Part shown: piece after piece, positions 43,273 to 55,900 of the stretch
How the letters are laid out: each line of letters opens with the position of its first letter
How positions within the stretch are numbered: the stretch's first letter is position 1
Source: Alistipes sp.
GTDB lineage: Bacteria; Bacteroidota; Bacteroidia; Bacteroidales; Rikenellaceae
Direction: 5' to 3'
DNA: 64,000 bases
Assembly: GCA_017936685.1 (NCBI GenBank)
Contig: JAGBFA010000009.1
Span: 62,001-126,000 of the forward strand
Notes under the pieces: generated by a model
Databases searched by the model: none
The model's input: only the letters and a program-made list of their open reading frames with translations
Told to the model about the DNA's origin: nothing
Translations under genes and position numbers: made by a program

Positions 43273-43308
43273 CAGTCCGGAACGCACAGATCTGCGCGTT
43301 CCGGACTG
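43273..43308 (-). terminator. Strong hairpin downstream of GH3-b
   Basis: CAGTCCGGAACGC and GCGTTCCGGACTG form a perfect 13-bp stem with a 10-nt loop, about 87 nt after the GH3-b stop. Only short T runs flank it, so it may be a weak terminator or an mRNA-processing/stability hairpin in the long GH3-b/GH3-a gap. Confidence 0.5.
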
Positions 43309-43394
43309 TTTGTAAAGGTTATTAATAGCGGCATTATTCTGCCGTGGCGGTTATATCGATCGGCGATATGCCGCGCAGGCCGCTGACGGTATTC

Positions 43395-45875
43395 CTATCG
43401 GTTGGGCGTATCCCACTTCTTGGTCTGGGTGCAGACTATTTCCAGCGTCTTGTCGCCGGCCTGCATGCGGAACTCGCCCTTTTCGAGTATCCACTTGCCG
43501 TCGTAACCTACGAACGCAAGATCGGAGCCTTTGATGCGCAACTCGACGGTCTTCGTCTGCCCGGGTTGCAGCTCGATCTTCTCGAATGCGCGAAGACGGC
43601 GGTTGTCGGGCGAGAGCGATGCCACCAGATCGCTGCCGAAGAGCAGGACGCTCTCCTTGCCTGCACGCTCGCCGCAGTTGGTCACATCGACCGAGAAGGT
43701 CAGCGTGTCGTCGGCCGTGAAGCTGCTCTTGTCGACGCGGAAGTTGTCGTATGAGAATTGGGTGTAGCTCAGTCCGTAGCCGAATGCCCACTGTACGGCT
43801 ACCTGCGCATCGTAGTTGTACGCGCCCTCCATCTGCTTGCCGATATGCTCGCAGGGTTTGTAGTCGTAAGTGATCAGCGAGTTGATCTCGCGAGGATAGG
43901 TAAACGGCATCTTGCCGCTGAAATTGGCCTCTCCCGAGAGCAGGTTGGCCAGCGCGTCGCCGCCGTAGTTACCCGGCAGCATGACATCGACAACGGCTGC
44001 CGCCAGCGGCTCGATGTGTGCTACAAGACGCGGACGACCCTCGTTGAGGATCAGAATGATGGGCTTGCCTGTGCGGGCGAGTGCCTTGACCAGTTCCGAC
44101 TGGTTCTCCGAGAGGGTCAGGTTGGTCAGATTGCCCGGGGTCTCGCAGTATGAGTTCTCGCCGATGCAGGCCACGATGCAATCGACATCGGCGGCTGCGG
44201 CAACGGCCTTTTCGATCTCGGGCGCGTTCTCGTCCCACCAGTTGCCCGACTGCGCGTAGGTCACGCCGGCTTGGTAAACGACATTCTCGGCACCGAACTT
44301 CTCGGTCAGTGCTTCGAGGATCGTGTTGTACTCGGCGGCGCAGGCATCGGCCTTGTCGCCCTGCCATGAGTACGACCAGCCGCCGTTGAGCGTGCGCATC
44401 GAGTTGGCGTTGGGACCTGTTACGAGCAGCTTCGTACCCTTGGCCAGCGGCAGTATGCCGTCGACGTTTTTAAGCAGTACGAGCGACTCCTCGGCGGCCT
44501 GCAATGCCGCAGCGGCGTGCTCCTGGCTTCCGAAGAGAGGGAACTCCTCGACCTCGTAGTAGGGTTTCTCGAAGAGGTTGAGACGGTATTTCATGCGCAG
44601 AATGCGGCGCACGGCATCGTCGATGCGGCTCATCGGCACCTCGCCCTCCTCGACAAGCTCTTTGAGCAGCGTGCAGAACTTCCAGTCGTAGGGATCCATC
44701 GACATGTCGATACCGGCATTGATGGCGAGTTTGATGGCCTCCTTCTTGTCTTTGGCGATGTGGTCGCGCGTGTAGAGGTTGTTGATGTCGGCCCAGTCGG
44801 TTACGATCATGCCGTCCCAGCCCAGATCCTCTTTGAGCCATACGGTCAGCAGCTCGTAGTTGGCGTGCATCGGGAGGCCGTTGTTCATCGAGGAGTTGAC
44901 CATCAGCGAGAGTGCTCCGGCCTTGACCATTTCGAGATAGGGTGCGAAGTGCTTTTCGCGCAGATCCTGGACGGTGATCGACGAGGGCGTGCGGTCCTTG
45001 CCGCTCACCGGAACGCCGTAACCCATGTAGTGCTTCATGCAGGCGGCCAGGTGGCTGTCGTCGATATGATTGGGATCGTCGCCCTGGAATCCGAGCACGG
45101 CCTCGCGTCCCATTTCGGCATTGAGGTAGCAGTCCTCGCCGTAGTTCTCCCACATGCGCGGCCAGCGCGGGTCGCGGCCGAGGTCCACGACGGGGGCGTA
45201 TGTCCACGGAATGCTGCCCGCCTTGGTCTCGTAGGCCGATATGCGTGCCCCTTCGCGCGTCAGCGCGCGGTTGAACGTGGCACCCATGTTGACACCCTGC
45301 GGGAAGAACGTGCCGCCCAGCGTGTAGGTCGTGCCGTGTATCTGGTCGACACCGTAGATGCAGGGAATGCCGATCTCCTCCATCGATTTCTCCTGTATGC
45401 GGCGAATGATGCGATACCATGTCTGGGGTGTCTGTGCCACGCTGGCCGGAACGTTGAGTATCGAGCCGACCTTATATTTTCCGATCACCGTGTCGAGCAT
45501 CGCCTCGTCCAACTGGAATCCTTCGGCGTTGACAACGGCCATGATGCGCATGTAGATCGACATCATCAGCTCCTGCGTCATGCCGCCCGAGAGGTCGAAC
45601 TCCTTCTCCACGCCGTATTTTTCGAGCAGGCGGACTATGTCCTCCTCGGTGGCTGTGCGCGGGTCGAGTCCGGCGAAGGGGTTGACGCGTTTTTGGAGCA
45701 GATCGATCGACAACTCGCACATCTGACCCACCTTCTCATCGAGGGTCATCTTGCGCAGACGCTTCTCGATCTGGCGTTCGATTTTCTCGTCGCGCGGAAT
45801 CGAGGGCGCGGCGAATACGGCTGTCGCGGCCAGCAGCGAGCCGGCGGCGCAACATAAAAACAACTTTATTTTCAT
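43395..45875 (-). CDS. Glycoside hydrolase family 3 (beta-glucosidase/exo-glucanase type), copy b
   Basis: 826 residues with signal peptide [20 protein letters not shown]. It belongs to a different GH3 branch from copies a and c. The features are a longer N-terminus ([18 protein letters not shown]), [16 protein letters not shown] near 160, [20 protein letters not shown] near 259, and [14 protein letters not shown] near 332 with the predicted nucleophile. The C-domain has [14 protein letters not shown] and [18 protein letters not shown] fibronectin-like domain follows ([15 protein letters not shown]). This branch includes BglX-like and exo-1,3/1,4-beta-glucanase enzymes. It lies between the two paralogous GH3 genes. 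Confidence 0.93.
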   Translation of the reverse strand: MKIKLFLCCAAGSLLAATAVFAAPSIPRDEKIERQIEKRLRKMTLDEKVGQMCELSIDLLQKRVNPFAGLDPRTATEEDIVRLLEKYGVEKEFDLSGGMTQELMMSIYMRIMAVVNAEGFQLDEAMLDTVIGKYKVGSILNVPASVAQTPQTWYRIIRRIQEKSMEEIGIPCIYGVDQIHGTTYTLGGTFFPQGVNMGATFNRALTREGARISAYETKAGSIPWTYAPVVDLGRDPRWPRMWENYGEDCYLNAEMGREAVLGFQGDDPNHIDDSHLAACMKHYMGYGVPVSGKDRTPSSITVQDLREKHFAPYLEMVKAGALSLMVNSSMNNGLPMHANYELLTVWLKEDLGWDGMIVTDWADINNLYTRDHIAKDKKEAIKLAINAGIDMSMDPYDWKFCTLLKELVEEGEVPMSRIDDAVRRILRMKYRLNLFEKPYYEVEEFPLFGSQEHAAAALQAAEESLVLLKNVDGILPLAKGTKLLVTGPNANSMRTLNGGWSYSWQGDKADACAAEYNTILEALTEKFGAENVVYQAGVTYAQSGNWWDENAPEIEKAVAAAADVDCIVACIGENSYCETPGNLTNLTLSENQSELVKALARTGKPIILILNEGRPRLVAHIEPLAAAVVDVMLPGNYGGDALANLLSGEANFSGKMPFTYPREINSLITYDYKPCEHIGKQMEGAYNYDAQVAVQWAFGYGLSYTQFSYDNFRVDKSSFTADDTLTFSVDVTNCGERAGKESVLLFGSDLVASLSPDNRRLRAFEKIELQPGQTKTVELRIKGSDLAFVGYDGKWILEKGEFRMQAGDKTLEIVCTQTKKWDTPNR

Positions 45876-45920
45876 AACCGGTATTTCTGTATGTTAAATA
45901 TGTGCTTTATCCGATTTAAC

Positions 45921-45952
45921 GGAAGTGTGCCGAGATATGACGGCACACTTCC
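45921..45952 (-). terminator. Intercistronic hairpin after GH3-c
   Basis: GGAAGTGTGCCG and CGGCACACTTCC form a perfect 12-bp stem with an 8-nt loop between GH3-c and GH3-b. There is no clear U tract, so it is more likely a partial terminator or processing site that adjusts expression within the operon. Confidence 0.45.
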
Positions 45953-45990
45953 ATAATTAAACCTTCCGTCGAACGGTCGGCTTATCGCCC

Positions 45991-48324
45991 TTAACGGGTG
46001 AGCAGATCAAGCTCTGCCGTGGGTCGGAGCAGATCGCCTGCGGCCGTGCGCGACTCGGCTGCCTCGACGCTCAGCTTGGCGCGTATGTCGCGCGACGATG
46101 CACCGATGAGCAGTTCGTAACGTCCAGGTGTTACGACCCATGCCGAGGCCTCGGCATCGAACGATGCCAGATACGACTTAGGCAGTTCCAGCGTGACGGT
46201 CTGTGCCTGTCCGGGCTGCAACTCGCCGGTCTTGGCAAATGCCTTCAACTCCTTTGCAGGCTTGTTGGCCGCGGCGTTGTCGGGAGCCGAGACATAGAGC
46301 TGTACGACCTCCTTGCCGGCGCGTGAGCCGGTGTTCTTTATCTGCAACGTGACTACGTATGAATCCTCGCGGCTCTGAACCTGTGCCTGGCCGTATTCGA
46401 ACGTGGTGTAAGAAAGACCGTAGCCGAAGGGATACGACACCTCCTTGCCGAACGAGTCGAAATAACGGTAGCCTACATAAATGTCCTCGTCGTAGTCGGT
46501 GTAGTCGACATTCTTCACGTCGCCCTTCTTCTCGCCGCTGTTGGATATGTCTATGTTGGCCTCTACGTCGATGGGGAAGTTGGCCGAAGAGGCCGCGTCC
46601 TCGAAACCGACGGGGAAGGTCATGGTGAGCTTGCCCGAGGGCGAAGCCTTGCCTGTCAGCACGTCGGCGACGCTGTTGCCGCCCTCCTGTCCGGCCTGCC
46701 ATGCGCAAAGTATGGCATCGGGCAGATGCTTCCATGAAGCCGTCTCGATCACACCGCCGATGTTGAGCACGACAACCACTCTCTTGCCGGCAGCGTGAAA
46801 TACTCTGCATACGTCGTCCAACAGTGCCTTCTCCTCGCGCGTGAGGTAGAAATCGGCCTTCTTGCGGTCGAGGAACTCACCCGAGGTGCGGCCGAGCGTG
46901 ACGAGTGCCACGTCGTTGTCGGCAGCCAGCGATTGCAGGCGTGCGGCCGGAATCGTCATCTCCGTCGGACGCGGCAGCGGCATGAACATGGCGAAAGGAT
47001 TTGTCGTATCGGGGCGGTTGCGCAGATTCTCGGCTGCGATGTGAGCCTCGTATTCGCTCTTCAACCCCTCGTCCAACTTATAGCCTGCCTGTCGCAGACC
47101 GTCGAGCAGCGAAACGGTGTAGGCACGGTTGACGTTGCCCGAGCCGGTGCCGCCGGCAATGAAGTCGTAAGAGGTGCAGCCCAACAGCGCGATGCGCTCG
47201 ATATCGCCCGCAAGCGGGAGTGCCTCGCTGTCGTTCTTCAACAGCACCATACCCTCGGTGGCACTTTGGCGCGTTACGGCGGCATGTGCTTCCAGATCGG
47301 GTTTGTTCGAGAACTCGTAGCCGCGGAAATGGGGCGTGCGCAGGATCATTTCCAGCACGCGCTTGACGTTGCGGTCGAGTACGGCCTCGTCGAGCGAGCC
47401 GTTTCGGACACCTTCGACGATCTGTTCGTACTGTTTGTCCTTACCCGGTTGCAGCATGTCGTTGCCGGCTATCATCTGTGCCACGGCATCTTTGCCGCCG
47501 AACCAGTCGGTCATCACCATGCCCTCGAAGCCCCACTCGTCGCGCAGAATAGACGTGAGCAGTTCGGGACTCTCGGAGGTGTAGGTGCCGTTGAGGTAGT
47601 TGTACGACGACATCACCGTCCACGGAGCCGACTCCTTGACGGCTATCTCGAAGCCTTTGAGATATATCTCGCGCATTGCGCGCTGCGATACGCGTGCATC
47701 GTTGGCCATGCGGTTGGTCTCCTGGTTATTGAGCGCGAAGTGCTTGATCGAGGTGCCGACACCGTTGCTCTGCACGCCGCGGACATAGGCCGCCGCGATC
47801 TTGCCCGAGACGACGGGATCCTCCGAGTAATACTCGAAGTTGCGGCCGCACAGAGGATTGCGGTGAATGTTGAGTGCGGGTGCCAGCAGCACGTCGGCAC
47901 CGTATTCGAGCACCTCCTCGCCGATGGCCTTGCCCACGCTCTCCACAAGCTCCGAATCCCATGTCGAGGCGAGCAGCGTGCCGATGGGGAAGTGCGTGCA
48001 GTAGTATGTCGCCTCGTCGTTCTCGCGCGTGGGGTTGATGCGCAGACCGGCAGGTCCGTCGGCCAGCACGACGGCAGGTATGCCGAGTCGTTCTATGGGG
48101 TATGTCGTACCGGCGGCTCCCGGCACCAGATTGCGCGTCTCGCCGATCACGGCACTGTCGCCCGTGTGTCCGGCCATGCCGGTGCCTATGACCAGGTGCG
48201 CCTTCTCTTCGAGGGTCATCTCGGCGATTACCTCGTCGAGCGACGACTCGCCCAGACGGGGTGTCGTCGGTGTACATGCTGCGGCGGCTGCCGCAAGCAG
48301 TACGATCGTTGCGGTTTTCTTCAT
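45991..48324 (-). CDS. Glycoside hydrolase family 3 (beta-glucosidase-like) lipoprotein, copy c
   Basis: 777 residues. MKKTATIVLLAAAAAACTPT is a lipoprotein signal with Cys at 17. GH3 blocks parallel copy a: LADGPAGLRINPT, SIKHFALNNQETNR, GMVMTDWFGGKDAV with the predicted nucleophile, LLKNDSEALPLAG, ILCAWQAGQEGGNSVADVL and [14 protein letters not shown]. The protein is therefore membrane-anchored while copy a has a cleavable signal, suggesting different locations for two related activities. It lies 10 nt after the CE1-like esterase gene, so they are co-transcribed. Confidence 0.93.
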   Translation of the reverse strand: MKKTATIVLLAAAAAACTPTTPRLGESSLDEVIAEMTLEEKAHLVIGTGMAGHTGDSAVIGETRNLVPGAAGTTYPIERLGIPAVVLADGPAGLRINPTRENDEATYYCTHFPIGTLLASTWDSELVESVGKAIGEEVLEYGADVLLAPALNIHRNPLCGRNFEYYSEDPVVSGKIAAAYVRGVQSNGVGTSIKHFALNNQETNRMANDARVSQRAMREIYLKGFEIAVKESAPWTVMSSYNYLNGTYTSESPELLTSILRDEWGFEGMVMTDWFGGKDAVAQMIAGNDMLQPGKDKQYEQIVEGVRNGSLDEAVLDRNVKRVLEMILRTPHFRGYEFSNKPDLEAHAAVTRQSATEGMVLLKNDSEALPLAGDIERIALLGCTSYDFIAGGTGSGNVNRAYTVSLLDGLRQAGYKLDEGLKSEYEAHIAAENLRNRPDTTNPFAMFMPLPRPTEMTIPAARLQSLAADNDVALVTLGRTSGEFLDRKKADFYLTREEKALLDDVCRVFHAAGKRVVVVLNIGGVIETASWKHLPDAILCAWQAGQEGGNSVADVLTGKASPSGKLTMTFPVGFEDAASSANFPIDVEANIDISNSGEKKGDVKNVDYTDYDEDIYVGYRYFDSFGKEVSYPFGYGLSYTTFEYGQAQVQSREDSYVVTLQIKNTGSRAGKEVVQLYVSAPDNAAANKPAKELKAFAKTGELQPGQAQTVTLELPKSYLASFDAEASAWVVTPGRYELLIGASSRDIRAKLSVEAAESRTAAGDLLRPTAELDLLTR

Positions 48325-48334
48325 GGTCGTGAGG

Positions 48335-49627
<1,293 letters not shown>

Positions 49628-49637
49628 TTATCCTGTT

Positions 49638-49681
49638 CCGCAGAGGCTACGTGCGCTTCAAGCCGCACGGAACCTCTGCGG
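49638..49681 (-). terminator. Hairpin between the two esterase genes
   Basis: CCGCAGAGG pairs with CCTCTGCGG, and GTGCG pairs with CGCAC inside it, giving a two-part stem downstream of the lipoprotein esterase. No strong U tract follows on the minus strand, so it probably modulates rather than ends transcription. Confidence 0.4.
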
Positions 49682-49700
49682 GGATATGCAATTGTGATCT

Positions 49701-51368
49701 CTACTGGAATGCCTCTCCCACCTTTCTGATGATCTTCGGAGTGCAGGCCGCCCAGAATGACCAGTCGTGCGCGCCGCTGCGCTCGATCCACTCGTGCTCG
49801 ACACCGATCGATGCCAGACCGTCATGGTAGCCTTTGGCCGACTGGTAGAGGAAATCCTCCGTACCTATCTCGATGGTTATGCCAGGCAGTTCGGCCGTGG
49901 GTGCCATTGTGTAGAGATTGGGTGCGCCCTCGATATAGGTCGCCGGACTGCATGCGTAGATGTAGCAGAACATCTCCTGGTGCAGGAAGCCGTAGTAGAG
50001 CGATCCGTATCCGCCCATCGACAGACCTGCCACGGCGCGCGATCCCTTCTCGGCCTTCACCTTGTAGGTGCTCTCGATGAAGGGTATGAACTCGTCGAAG
50101 AAGTAGGTCATGTAGTTGATGCCGTTGTTCTGGTAGTTGTCGCAGTAGAATACGTTCTGACCGTCGGGGCAGCCGTTGGGGCAGACGATGATCATCTCCT
50201 TGCCTCCGTCGGCGGCATAGCCGCTGGCATGGGGATTTACCATGCCCTGTTGCAGCCAGTCGTTGTTGTTGCCGTCGGCACCGTTGAGCAGGTAGAGAAC
50301 GGGGTAGGTCTTCGTGTTGTCGTAGCTCTTGGGCAGATAGATCGAGTAGCTCATCTCCTTGCCCAGTACGGTGCTGTTCATCTTCTGGTCGCGCAGTTCG
50401 TAGCCGGTGCTTTGCAGCATCGTCACATACTTGATGTTGACCTCAGAGAGCGTACCGCCTGTGATCGAACCGTCGGCGTTCATCGTGAGCATGGTCGTCA
50501 GGCCGCTGCCCGCGAACGAATAGAGCTTGCCGCCCTCCATGCCGTCGACCACCGATATGGTGATCTTGCCGCCGGCCACGAGGAACTCCTTGCTGCCCGA
50601 GGCGTTGACCAAGTAGCTGCCCCAGCTCCAACCGCCCCACTCCTGAGGCAGCTTTGCGCCGGAAGCTATCGACAATGCCTCCTGGGCGTTGTCCTTGATG
50701 GTGTACTCGCCGGCAAGTGCAGACGGATCGAGGTTCTCGACGTTGATCGTCTCGAACATGGCGGCATCGCGGCCGTCGGGGTCGGAGATGGTGATGGCGT
50801 ATTTCGATATGCCGGGAACCACACCCGTAACCTGACCGCCCTGGTCGGTGATATATACGGGCGATACCGAAAGCACGGCCACATAACCGCTCGCCTCGGG
50901 ATCGTCGATGCCTATCTCGAACGATATCGCACCGCGGAAGTGTACCTTGACATGCTCGCTGCCTGCCGTTTGGAGCAGACCGTCGATGTCGTAGCTGTCG
51001 GCACCGATCATCGTCACGTTGATGTCGCCGGCTGCGAGCTGCGTCTTCTGGCCTTCGGCCGTAGTGATCGTTGCGGTGGCCTGCATGGCTCCGCTCACCT
51101 TATTGGCGACGGTATAGGTGCCGTTTTGAAGCGTCCACTCGCGGCTGCCGAAGCTCAATGCCATGGCATTGCCCTCGGCATCGCTCAGAGTCATGTTCAG
51201 GGACTTGATGCCTTTGGCAAGTTTGTCGGTCGACTGGTCGCCGACCTCGGTGAAATTGTAGCGGTCGATATCGTAGCGACCCGTCAGGTCGTCCAGCGAC
51301 TCTTCGCAGGCTCCCAGCAGAACGGCTGCCAGCAGCATATACAATGAAAATATCTTCTTCATAATCAT
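49701..51368 (-). CDS. Surface lipoprotein fused to a CE1-like esterase, in the SusE position
   Basis: 555 residues (553 if the MKK start at 51362 is used). A lipoprotein signal ends in LLGACEES. Residues ~25-290 hold two or more beta-rich segments (RYDIDRYNFTEVGDQSTDKL, EYTIKDNAQEALSIASGAKL) like binding lipoproteins that follow SusD. Residues ~300-555 are an esterase: YSIYLPKSYDNTKTYPVLYL near 337, LLNGADGNNNDW near 356, the elbow AGLSMGGYGSLYYG near 450, and RSGAHDWSFW near 533 with His. A SusE-like binding module carrying its own esterase is unusual and suggests that ester decorations are removed at the cell surface. Confidence 0.85.
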   Translation of the reverse strand: MIMKKIFSLYMLLAAVLLGACEESLDDLTGRYDIDRYNFTEVGDQSTDKLAKGIKSLNMTLSDAEGNAMALSFGSREWTLQNGTYTVANKVSGAMQATATITTAEGQKTQLAAGDINVTMIGADSYDIDGLLQTAGSEHVKVHFRGAISFEIGIDDPEASGYVAVLSVSPVYITDQGGQVTGVVPGISKYAITISDPDGRDAAMFETINVENLDPSALAGEYTIKDNAQEALSIASGAKLPQEWGGWSWGSYLVNASGSKEFLVAGGKITISVVDGMEGGKLYSFAGSGLTTMLTMNADGSITGGTLSEVNIKYVTMLQSTGYELRDQKMNSTVLGKEMSYSIYLPKSYDNTKTYPVLYLLNGADGNNNDWLQQGMVNPHASGYAADGGKEMIIVCPNGCPDGQNVFYCDNYQNNGINYMTYFFDEFIPFIESTYKVKAEKGSRAVAGLSMGGYGSLYYGFLHQEMFCYIYACSPATYIEGAPNLYTMAPTAELPGITIEIGTEDFLYQSAKGYHDGLASIGVEHEWIERSGAHDWSFWAACTPKIIRKVGEAFQ

Positions 51369-51384
51369 TTATGCGGTTATCGGT

Positions 51385-52959
51385 TTACCAGAGTTCGTTC
51401 TGCTGCATGTTGGGATTGACCTCAAGCTCCTGCTGCGGAATGGGCAGCAGCTTGTGCTTGGGCTGGAATCCGTAGTTGGTGTTCGTGGCGATCGTCTCGC
51501 GTCCTTTGGTCGTGTAGCCCGGAATCTCCTTGCCCTGCTGTCCGAGAGCCTGCTCGGCATCGCCCCAGCGGACGAGATCCTGGAAGCGGACGCACTCCAT
51601 GCAGAGTTCCAACTGCTTCTCCTTCTTCACGTCGTCCATCGTAACGGCTGCCAGCGGAGCCAGATGGGCACGCGAACGGATCTTGTTGACATACTCCTTG
51701 GCCAGACCCTTCTTGTCGCCGCTCTGCACGTGAGCCTCGGCGGCCAGCAGCAGCACCTCGGCATAACGCATCACGCGCAGGTTGATATACTGGAAGCCCT
51801 GGAAATACGAGGCATCGATGATGCAGTCGCTCTTCAAGGCGCGGTTCTTCCACAGGAAGTAGCCCTCGTGACCGATGAGCGTCTCGCCCGGTTTGATCGA
51901 TATGCCGTAGTCGACCATCTGATCGTATGTGCGGAGCGTGCTGTTGAGACGGTAGCCGTCGGCACCCTCACGCTCGACGAATGCGTCGTAGAGTCCCTTA
52001 CGCGGGTTCATGAAGCCGTAGGTACCCCATGCGATCTCCTGCTCGGCTGCTCCGGTGGGGTTGTTGAGCATCGAAGTACGCCAGCCGATCATAAGATAGG
52101 TCATCGTGAACTGAGTCCATGTCTGCTCGGGGTCGTTGCGCTTCTGCACCTCCAACATCGCCTCGCAGCTGCCGTTGCATGCCGCATGCAGCAGCATGTC
52201 GTAGTCGCCCTGATAGAGGTCGTATTTGTCCGAAGATATCACCGTATCGAGTATCTGGGCTGCCTCGTCGTATTTCTGCTGGAATACATAAGCCTTGCCC
52301 AACATGGCCTGTGCCACCTCGCGCGTGATGCGGATACCGGTCTCGGGATCCTCCTTGCTCGATTTCGAGGGGAGTATGTTCATGTCGATGGCATCGGTCA
52401 GATCCTGCTCGATGAAGCCCCACAGCTCCTCGGGGGTGCTGTTCGACTTGCGGTACTCGTCCGACGAGAGCAGGTGGTCCACCTTGGGTGCCGTTCCGAA
52501 GAATGTCACCAACTGGAAATGTGCCCATGCACGGAAGAAGTGCGCCTCGGCCACAGCACGTTTCTTGGCATCGGTGTCCGGCTCCATGAATGTAAGTATC
52601 AGGTTGGCATTATATACGATGCCGTACATTCCCGAATAGAGATCTCTGACCATCGTGTGGTCGGTGTTGAAATTGTACTCGTTCAACTGCTCCATTTCGA
52701 GGTTGTCGCCTCGGTTGCCGCCGCCGCAATAAATGTCGTCCGAGAGCAGGTTGCTTACCATGAACCAGTTGTAATATGTGCCGCCCCATGCGTTGTAGAG
52801 ATTGGCCAGGGCACGCATGGCATCTTCATCTGTGCGGTAACCGTCTTCCTGACCGCCCATGTTGCCGTGCTTGGGAATATCCAATCTCTCCTCGCACGAG
52901 GTGGTGCTGAGCAGGGTGAAGAATCCCACGAGGCAAATAACTATATGTTTAGCTTTCAT
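51385..52959 (-). CDS. SusD-like glycan-binding lipoprotein
   Basis: 524 residues. MKAKHIVICLVGFFTLLSTT leads to a lipobox with SCEERLD (Cys near 22). SusD features are AVAEAHFFRAWAHFQLVTFF near 131, RVMRYAEVLLLAAEAHVQSG near 400, KKEKQLELCMECVRFQDLVR near 449, and a typical C-terminus LLPIPQQELEVNPNMQQN. It lies 18 nt after its SusC partner and before the esterase lipoprotein. It should capture the oligosaccharide or glycoside for the SusC pore. The substrate itself is unknown. Confidence 0.95.
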   Translation of the reverse strand: MKAKHIVICLVGFFTLLSTTSCEERLDIPKHGNMGGQEDGYRTDEDAMRALANLYNAWGGTYYNWFMVSNLLSDDIYCGGGNRGDNLEMEQLNEYNFNTDHTMVRDLYSGMYGIVYNANLILTFMEPDTDAKKRAVAEAHFFRAWAHFQLVTFFGTAPKVDHLLSSDEYRKSNSTPEELWGFIEQDLTDAIDMNILPSKSSKEDPETGIRITREVAQAMLGKAYVFQQKYDEAAQILDTVISSDKYDLYQGDYDMLLHAACNGSCEAMLEVQKRNDPEQTWTQFTMTYLMIGWRTSMLNNPTGAAEQEIAWGTYGFMNPRKGLYDAFVEREGADGYRLNSTLRTYDQMVDYGISIKPGETLIGHEGYFLWKNRALKSDCIIDASYFQGFQYINLRVMRYAEVLLLAAEAHVQSGDKKGLAKEYVNKIRSRAHLAPLAAVTMDDVKKEKQLELCMECVRFQDLVRWGDAEQALGQQGKEIPGYTTKGRETIATNTNYGFQPKHKLLPIPQQELEVNPNMQQNELW

Positions 52960-52977
52960 TGTGCGTTTCGTTTTTGG

Positions 52978-55900
52978 TTAGAATTGTATGTTGAGACCCA
53001 CTACGATCTTCTTCGAGGTGGGGTATGAGCCTTTGTCCACGCCCATACCGGCGGTGGCGTTGGCTGCTACCTCGGGGTCGAAGCCCGGATACTTGGTGAA
53101 GGTGAAGTAGTCTTCCAGCGAGCAGTAGACGCGCAGGTTGCTGATGAAGATCTTTTGCAGCCACTGCTTGGGGAAGGTGTAACCCAACTGAATCTGCTTG
53201 ATCTTGAAGAACGAACCGTCGAATACCATGGCGTCCGAGTAGAGATACTTGCTCATGTCCTCGGCTCCGGCTGCGGGTACGGTGCCGCCCTTGTTGTCGG
53301 CCGTCCAGCGGTTGTCGTAGAATACCTCCTTCAAGCGGTTCGATCTGGGGAAGTCGGGACGGCTGATGCAGTTGAATACGTCGTTGCCGTGCGAGCCTGT
53401 GCCGAATATGGTCAGGTCGATGCCCTTCCATGCCGCCGTCAGCGTGATACCGTAGGTGAAGTCGGGAATGGCATCGCCTATGTAGGTCAGGTCGTCGTCG
53501 TCGATCTTGTCGTTCTTGCCGATGTTGTGGAACGTGGGTTCGCCCGTCTCGGGATCTACGCCGGCGAACTTATAGCCGCGGAAGTAGTAGACGGGATAGC
53601 CCGGCTCGAAGAAGGTGATGGTCTGTGTGTGGAAGTTGATACCCGGCAGACGGTCGAGCGAACGGTCGATATACGTTACCTCGTTTTTGAGGGTGGCGAT
53701 GTTGCCGCGGACGCTGTAAGAGAAGTCGCCCACGTTGTCGCGCCAGCCCAGATCGATCTCCCAGCCCTTGTTGCTTACCTTGCCGGCATTGATCGGCGAG
53801 GTCGTACCGCCGATGATGAGCGACGGCTTGGTGCCGGTAACCAGAAGGTCTTTGGTCTTCTTCTCGTAGTAGTCGACGCTCAACGTGAGTCGGTCGCGGA
53901 AGAAGCGGGCATCGATACCGAAGTCGAGCTGCTCCGAGGTCTCCCATTTGAGCTTGTCGTTACCCATCGATGTCGGTGCGGCTCCGGGTGTGTAGTTGTT
54001 GCCCGGAACGAACGGATAGATATTGGTCAGCGTCATGTCGGTGCTGTACATATATCCGTTCAGAGCGGCAAGGCTACCGTTCTGTCCCCAGCTGGCACGT
54101 ATTTTCAGGCTGCTGACCACGTCGCGGGCAGGCTCGAAGAAGTTTTCGTTAGATATCATCCAGCCCACCGACACTGCGGGGAAGTAACCCCAGCGGTTCG
54201 AGGCGGGAAGCTGCGAGAGGTCGGCTGCATCGGCACGCAGCGAGGCCTGAATCATGTATTTGCCTGCGTAATCGTAGCTGATACGGCCGAAGTAAGAGAG
54301 TTTGGCTCCGACGGTCTCCTCGCCGCTTACGCCCTTGGTGGCCGAAGCCGAGCCGTAATTGAGGAAGTAGAACAGCGGATCGTTCTTCTTCAACGCATCT
54401 TCGCCGTTGGCCGACAGAGAGCCGCCCACGTAGTTGTAGATGCTCTCCTGGAACGACATACCGATCATGGCGTTGATGTTGTGACGGCCGAACTGGCGGG
54501 CGTATGTGGCGAAGTTCTCCCACTGGTAGTAGATCGAGGTAGACGACTGTGCGTTATGGCTTACATAGTCGCGGTTCTGCGTCACGTTGCCGTAGAAGGG
54601 CAGGTCGGTGCTCGATGACTTGGCACCCGACAGGCGATAGCCGAAGCGCGAGGTGATCGTCAGACCCTTGACCGGCTTGAAGTCGGCGAAGATCGAACCG
54701 TTGACGTTGAAGCCTCCGCTCTTGCTGACGTTGTTGTCGCGCATTACGAGCGGGTGGTAGTTCTCGCCCGTGTAGAACTCCGAGGCGGCGTAGTAGTTGC
54801 CGTTCTCGTCCTGCAACAGATGCTTGCCGCTGTTCAGAGCCGAAAGCATGTGCATAGGCAGGTTATCGTAGGTATAGGTGCTGGGCGTGATAGGGTCGAG
54901 CATCAGCGTTGCGGCCAGCAGCGAGCCGTACTCGTTGTTCGACGATACCTGACGCACGTCGTACTTCTCGACCTGGTTGGTGGTGCCCACTTTCAGCCAC
55001 TTCTTGATCTCGTACTCGGCGTTGATCGTGGCCGTGAGTCGCTTGTAGGTGTCGGCATCGCCACGGACGATACCGTTGTTGTTCATGTAAGAAAGCGACA
55101 GATAGTAGTTGCCGCGCTCGTTGCCGTTGGTGAACGAGATGTTGTGCTTCTGCATGCTGCTGCTGCCGAATGCCACGTCGGCCCAGTTGGTGTTGGTCAC
55201 ACCGTCCCACGACGAGAGCAGCTTGTCGAGCTTGATCTCGCCGGCCTCGGTCATGTAGTCGATATACTGCTCGGCATTGAGCATCTTCGGCATGCGTGCC
55301 ACCGACTGCGTAGACCACTGGAAGTCGTAAGATATCTTGCCCTCGCCGGCCTTGCCTCGCTTGGTGCTGATCAGCACAACGCCGTTACCGGCTTCGGCAC
55401 CGTATATGGCGGCCGAGGCGGCATCTTTGAGCACCTCCATCGAGGCTATGTCGTTGGGATCGATACCGCTGATGTCCGACAGACGGATACCGTCCACGAC
55501 GAAGAGCGGGTTCGAGCTGACGTTCGACGAGTAACCGCGCACACGTATGGTGGGTGACGAACCGGGAGCGGCCGAGGTCTGTATGATCTGCACGCCTGCC
55601 GTCTTACCCTGCAATGCCGACTGGGCATTGGTGATTGTACGGTTCTGCATGTCCTCGGGTTTAAGCTGCGATATGGCACCCGTTACGGAGCTCTTCTTCT
55701 GCACACCGTAACCTACCACAACCACATCGTCCAGGCGGTTGTCCTCCTCGCGGAGCGTCACGTCGTGCTGTCCGGGCGTGGCTGCCACCTGCTGGGTCTC
55801 ATAGCCCAGGAATGTGAACAACAGGGTTGCGCCCTGCTTTACCTGCATACGATACCGGCCTTCCACGTCGGTGGTCGTACCGTTGGTCGTACCTTGCTCG

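Noticed and set aside
42493..43334. Open frames of 60-160 codons between the GH3 genes
   Set aside because: Same repeat-derived peptides as in other gaps; they contain repeat copy G and the nested hairpins, so they are not genes.
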